Below are positions 62,827 through 64,000 of a stretch of DNA of 64,000 nucleotides, in pieces. The position numbers and the translations under genes are program-made. Location: assembly GCF_937980635.1 (NCBI RefSeq), contig NZ_CALJPG010000022.1:1-64000 (forward strand). The letters run 5' to 3'. Position 1 is the first letter of the stretch, and every line of letters begins with the position of its first letter. Origin of the DNA: an uncultured Campylobacter sp. Lineage in GTDB: Bacteria; Campylobacterota; Campylobacteria; Campylobacterales; Campylobacteraceae. The notes beneath the pieces were generated by a model that was not told the DNA's origin, did not search any database, and saw nothing but the letters and a program-made list of their open reading frames with translations.

Positions 62827-63849
62827 TCAGTTTTTATCTTTGTTTATGAGCTTACCCTTGGCGATCCACGGCATCATCGCACGAAGCTTATCGCCGGTTT
62901 TGCTAAGCAAGCTGTTTGCCGTGATGTTGCGCTCGGCGTTCATTCGCACGTAGCCAGCTTTGCGCTCGAGGATGAAGTCTTTTGCAAATTTGCCGTTTTG
63001 AATCTCCTTTAGCACCTCTTTCATCGCCGCTTTGCTGCTTTCGTTTACGACGCGGTTTCCGCTTACGTAATCGCCGTATTCTGCGGTGTTTGAGATCGAG
63101 TAGCGCATATCTGCCATACCGCCTTGATAGATGAGATCCACGATCAGCTTCATCTCGTGCTGGCACTCAAAATACGCCATCTCGGGCTCATATCCAGCCT
63201 CGACGAGGGTCTCAAAGCCCGCGTTAATGAGAGCGCAAAGTCCGCCGCAAAGCACAGCCTGCTCGCCGAAAAGATCGGTCTCGGTCTCTGCTTTAAAAGT
63301 CGTTTCGATGATGCCGGTGCGGCCGCCGCCGATCGCGCTTGCGTAGCTTAGAGCAAGCTCTTTGGCTCTGCCGCTTTCGTTTTGCGAAACAGCAATCAGC
63401 ATAGGCACGCCGCCGCCGCTTACGAACTCGTTGCGGACGGTGTGGCCCGGGGCTTTCGGAGCGATCATAATGCAGTCGATGCCCTTTGGAGGGACGATCT
63501 GTCCGAAGTGGATATTGAAGCCGTGCGCGAACGCGATCGCGTTGCCCTCGCTTAAGCTCGGCTCGATCTCCGCTTTGAAAATGTCGCTTTGAAACTCATC
63601 GGGCGTTAGGATCATCACAAGATCAGCTGCCTTCGTAGCTTCGCCGACGCTCATTACTTTAAAACCCTTCGCCTCGGCCTTGCTCCAGCTCGCGCCGCCC
63701 TTTTTAAGGCCCACGATAACCTCTACGCCGCTATCGCGCAAATTTTCGGCGTGAGCGTGCCCTTGCGAGCCGAAGCCGATCATAGCGACCTTTTTAGCCT
63801 TAATCAAACCCAAATCGCAATCTTTGTCATAAAAAACATTTATTGCCAT
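62827..63849 (-). CDS. ilvC: ketol-acid reductoisomerase IlvC (class I, NADPH)
   Basis: IlvC converts acetolactate and acetohydroxybutyrate to the dihydroxy acids of branched-chain amino acid synthesis. The 340-residue protein has the Rossmann motif IGFGSQGHAHAENL at 25-38. The lysine and serine that follow (GLKKGGASW near 49) suit NADPH. The knotted C-terminal domain shows the Mg2+ ligands in LFGEQAVLCGG near 193 and YFECQHEMKLIVDLIYQGG near 225. Length and sequence are typical of class I. It has AAAAAAGGATG before the ATG and a TACAAT box at 63881-63886 on the minus strand. It is the first gene of ilvC-yibQ-dprA. Confidence 0.96.
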   Translation of the reverse strand: MAINVFYDKDCDLGLIKAKKVAMIGFGSQGHAHAENLRDSGVEVIVGLKKGGASWSKAEAKGFKVMSVGEATKAADLVMILTPDEFQSDIFKAEIEPSLSEGNAIAFAHGFNIHFGQIVPPKGIDCIMIAPKAPGHTVRNEFVSGGGVPMLIAVSQNESGRAKELALSYASAIGGGRTGIIETTFKAETETDLFGEQAVLCGGLCALINAGFETLVEAGYEPEMAYFECQHEMKLIVDLIYQGGMADMRYSISNTAEYGDYVSGNRVVNESSKAAMKEVLKEIQNGKFAKDFILERKAGYVRMNAERNITANSLLSKTGDKLRAMMPWIAKGKLINKDKN

Positions 63850-63880
63850 AACGCATCCTTTTTTAAAAAATTTAGGCGAG

Positions 63881-63886
63881 ATTGTA
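63881..63886 (-). promoter_or_regulatory. -10 box for ilvC
   Basis: TACAAT on the minus strand (ATTGTA on plus), 32 bp before the ilvC start, with AAAAGCAAATTTTAGC upstream in that direction. Confidence 0.4.
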
Positions 63887-63987
63887 GCTAAAATTTGCTT
63901 TTATGCAGATAAACCGCGCACCGCAAGGGCGGATAAAGAAATTTTGAGCTATCATTGAGACATAATTTAGCTTTAAAAGGAGCGAAA

Positions 63988-64000
63988 ATGAAAGTGGGAT
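63988..64000 (+). CDS. 5' end of a gene cut by the window edge
   Basis: An ATG at 63988 has the strong ribosome-binding site AAAAGGAGCG just before it and encodes MKVG before the window ends. CATAAT near 63961 may be its -10 box. It is divergent from ilvC. The product cannot be judged. Confidence 0.5.

Noticed and set aside
1..64000. tRNA, rRNA, transposase or prophage genes
   Set aside because: No TPsiC-like arm in a cloverleaf context, no rRNA sequence, and no transposase or integrase motif was seen on reading. A tRNAscan run would be decisive.

Overview
The window looks like chromosomal DNA of a Campylobacter (Epsilonproteobacteria) from the relatively GC-rich oral/intestinal group, of which C. 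gracilis is the obvious candidate. This is inferred from gene content and order: nadE-lpxK-thrC-kdsB, ligA-tlyA-ribF-cmoA, rpsO beside an Rrf2 regulator, argD next to other arginine genes, M23 peptidase/PgbA/GlcD, and ilvC-yibQ-dprA-ruvX all resemble arrangements known in Campylobacter and Helicobacter. Promoters are of the Campylobacter sigma-70 kind, with a TATAAT box and T-rich upstream DNA. Genes are tightly packed, with many 1-16 bp overlaps.

Layout. 1-84 is the 3' end of an outer-membrane-type protein. 601-9798 holds an MBL hydrolase, nadE, a DegT-family protein without the PLP lysine, lpxK, argB, thrC, kdsB and ligA. 10364-14984 holds tlyA, a lipocalin lipoprotein, ribF and cmoA. 15448-17519 holds rpsO, an Rrf2 regulator, a DHH phosphoesterase and a small protein. 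18557-19750 encodes an orphan TRAP-type binding protein. 20692-33755 is a formate hydrogenlyase locus: fdhF (a selenoprotein, read through an in-frame UGA) faces the operon hyfA-B-C-E-F-G-H-I-hycH-hycI-focA. A Crp/Fnr-type regulator follows on the opposite strand. 35233-41638 holds metabolic and immunity-like genes (methyltransferase, alanine symporter, MOSC protein, DUF6892-like plus SMI1/KNR4 pair, RidA). 43062-49613 is a TSUP permease and a six-gene overlapping operon from a TRIC-type protein through argD and rsmD to a TIGR02757 protein. 50180-56717 holds a hydrolase, Nudix, mgtE, M23 peptidase and divergent pgbA-like/glcD. 57353-63849 holds a Sel1-repeat protein, EthD protein, ruvX, dprA, yibQ and ilvC. 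A new gene begins at 63988.

How the genes work together. FdhF oxidises formate, HyfA/H/I carry electrons to the Ni-Fe subunit HyfG, HyfB/C/E/F form the membrane arm, HycH/HycI mature the large subunit and FocA moves formate. This is a near-complete module for making H2 from formate. It lacks hyfD, an FhlA-type activator and hyp genes within the window.

The most unusual feature is a degenerate repeat with a GC-rich box (about GCGG) next to an AAATTT/AAAATTTT core. It fills most intergenic stretches and also sits in frame inside genes. lpxK, thrC, tlyA, ribF, rsmD, a MidA-like gene, an alpha/beta hydrolase, an SMI1 gene and yibQ carry low-complexity inserts of about 40-220 residues in linkers or termini. 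In lpxK five copies of the repeat can be read directly, all spaced by multiples of three bases. The hyf/fdhF locus is nearly free of it.
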